DNA from: an uncultured Pyrinomonas sp.
GTDB lineage: Bacteria > Acidobacteriota > Blastocatellia > Pyrinomonadales > Pyrinomonadaceae
Length of the DNA: 6,185 nucleotides
Assembly (NCBI GenBank): GCA_937135995.1
Contig: CAKZOF010000122.1
Location: forward strand, 1-6,185
Direction of reading: 5' to 3'
Positions 5,793-6,185 of the stretch are shown here, piece by piece (the first letter of the stretch is position 1; each line of letters opens with the position of its first letter). Under the pieces are notes generated by a model. It saw only the letters and a list, made by a program, of their open reading frames with translations. It was not told where the DNA came from and searched no databases. The translations under genes were made by a program, and so were the position numbers.

Positions 5793-6185
5793 TCACGGTG
5801 GCGTCTCTAGGATAACCTGCAACGCTTTGGCGAGAAAGAAATCGGCGATGATCACCAGAATCGAACCGAGAACCACCGCCGTCGTCGTCGAACGCCCGAC
5901 GCCGACCGTGCCACCTTCCGTTTTCAACCCTTGGCGGCAAGCAACCGTGCCGATGATCAGAGCGAAAAAGATCGGTTTGATGATGCCGCCGAGAACGTCT
6001 TCGAATTGCAAGCCGTCGCGCACGCCCGAAAAGAACGTGTTGCTCGCCAACCCGTAAAGCGTGGTCGCCACGATCATGCCGCCACCGATGCCGACCACAT
6101 CGGCGATCACGGTCAACAGCGGCAGCATGACGAGCAGCGCGATCAAACGCGGCGCAACGAGCTTGCGCACCGGATCGGTGCCAAG
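5793..6185 (-). CDS. mlaE: MlaE-like ABC permease, C-terminal part
   Basis: The frame runs off the right edge. The GTG at 6170-6168 is not a start, because the family motif LGTDPVR reads continuously through it from base 6185. The 130 visible residues are about the second half of a permease usually near 260 residues. Three hydrophobic segments are seen: about 13-45 of the fragment ([23 protein letters not shown]), 68-84 ([17 protein letters not shown]) and 102-120 ([19 protein letters not shown]). The conserved tail [20 protein letters not shown] (82-101) is diagnostic of the MlaE/YrbE family. It forms the inner-membrane channel that couples MlaF ATP hydrolysis to lipid movement through MlaD. 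It is 16 bases upstream of mlaF in the same transcript. Confidence 0.93.
   Translation of the reverse strand, partial: LGTDPVRKLVAPRLIALLVMLPLLTVIADVVGIGGGMIVATTLYGLASNTFFSGVRDGLQFEDVLGGIIKPIFFALIIGTVACRQGLKTEGGTVGVGRSTTTAVVLGSILVIIADFFLAKALQVILETPP

Noticed and set aside
6168..6170. GTG as the start of mlaE
   Set aside because: Family-typical residues LGTDP continue upstream to the window edge, so this is an internal valine.

Overview
The window holds two convergent gene blocks of GC-rich (roughly 60 %, judged by eye) bacterial DNA. The plus strand (1 to about 3508) is a compact sulfur-assimilation operon that ends in a clear intrinsic terminator. The minus strand (6185 down to 3623) is an Mla-type lipid-transport operon, cut by the right edge. 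An Mla system implies a Gram-negative (diderm) cell with an outer membrane. The genes look like those of a GC-rich lineage such as Acidobacteriota, but that placement is an impression and cannot be proved from this sequence.

Plus strand: (1) the C-terminal part of a Cys/Met-metabolism PLP enzyme (cystathionine gamma-synthase / O-acylhomoserine sulfhydrylase family), whose N-terminus lies left of the window; (2) a CysM/CysK-fold cysteine synthase; (3) a small JAMM/M67 metalloprotease of the Mec type; (4) a three-domain protein joining a CysO-like ubiquitin-fold sulfur carrier, a MoeB/ThiF-type E1 adenylyltransferase and a rhodanese domain. Genes 2, 3 and 4 are only a few bases apart. Together they match the protein-thiocarboxylate cysteine pathway known from Mycobacterium tuberculosis (CysM, CysO, Mec, MoeZ). 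The E1 would adenylate the carrier's Gly-Gly end, the rhodanese would supply sulfur, the synthase would attach the alanyl moiety to the thiocarboxylate, and the JAMM protease would release cysteine.

The most interesting point is the carrier. Its Gly-Gly end is buried inside the fusion at residues 90-91 and followed by Ala-Val, although thiocarboxylate chemistry needs a free C-terminal glycine. A JAMM protease is encoded immediately upstream. The simplest hypothesis is that the protease first cuts the fusion after Gly91, freeing the carrier from its own activating enzyme, and later cuts the carrier-cysteine adduct.

Minus strand: mlaE (permease, partial), mlaF (ATPase) and mlaD (Mce-domain, membrane-anchored). 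MlaD is about twice the E. coli length. Its C-terminal half carries five repeats of a G-x-G-T-x-G motif spaced 34, 34, 41 and 41 residues apart. MlaF carries an extra acidic segment after its H-loop. No mlaC or mlaB follows mlaD.

The 180-base convergent intergenic region (3443-3622) holds the plus-strand terminator and a second strong GC hairpin without a T-tract. I see no tRNA, rRNA, CRISPR array or insertion sequence.
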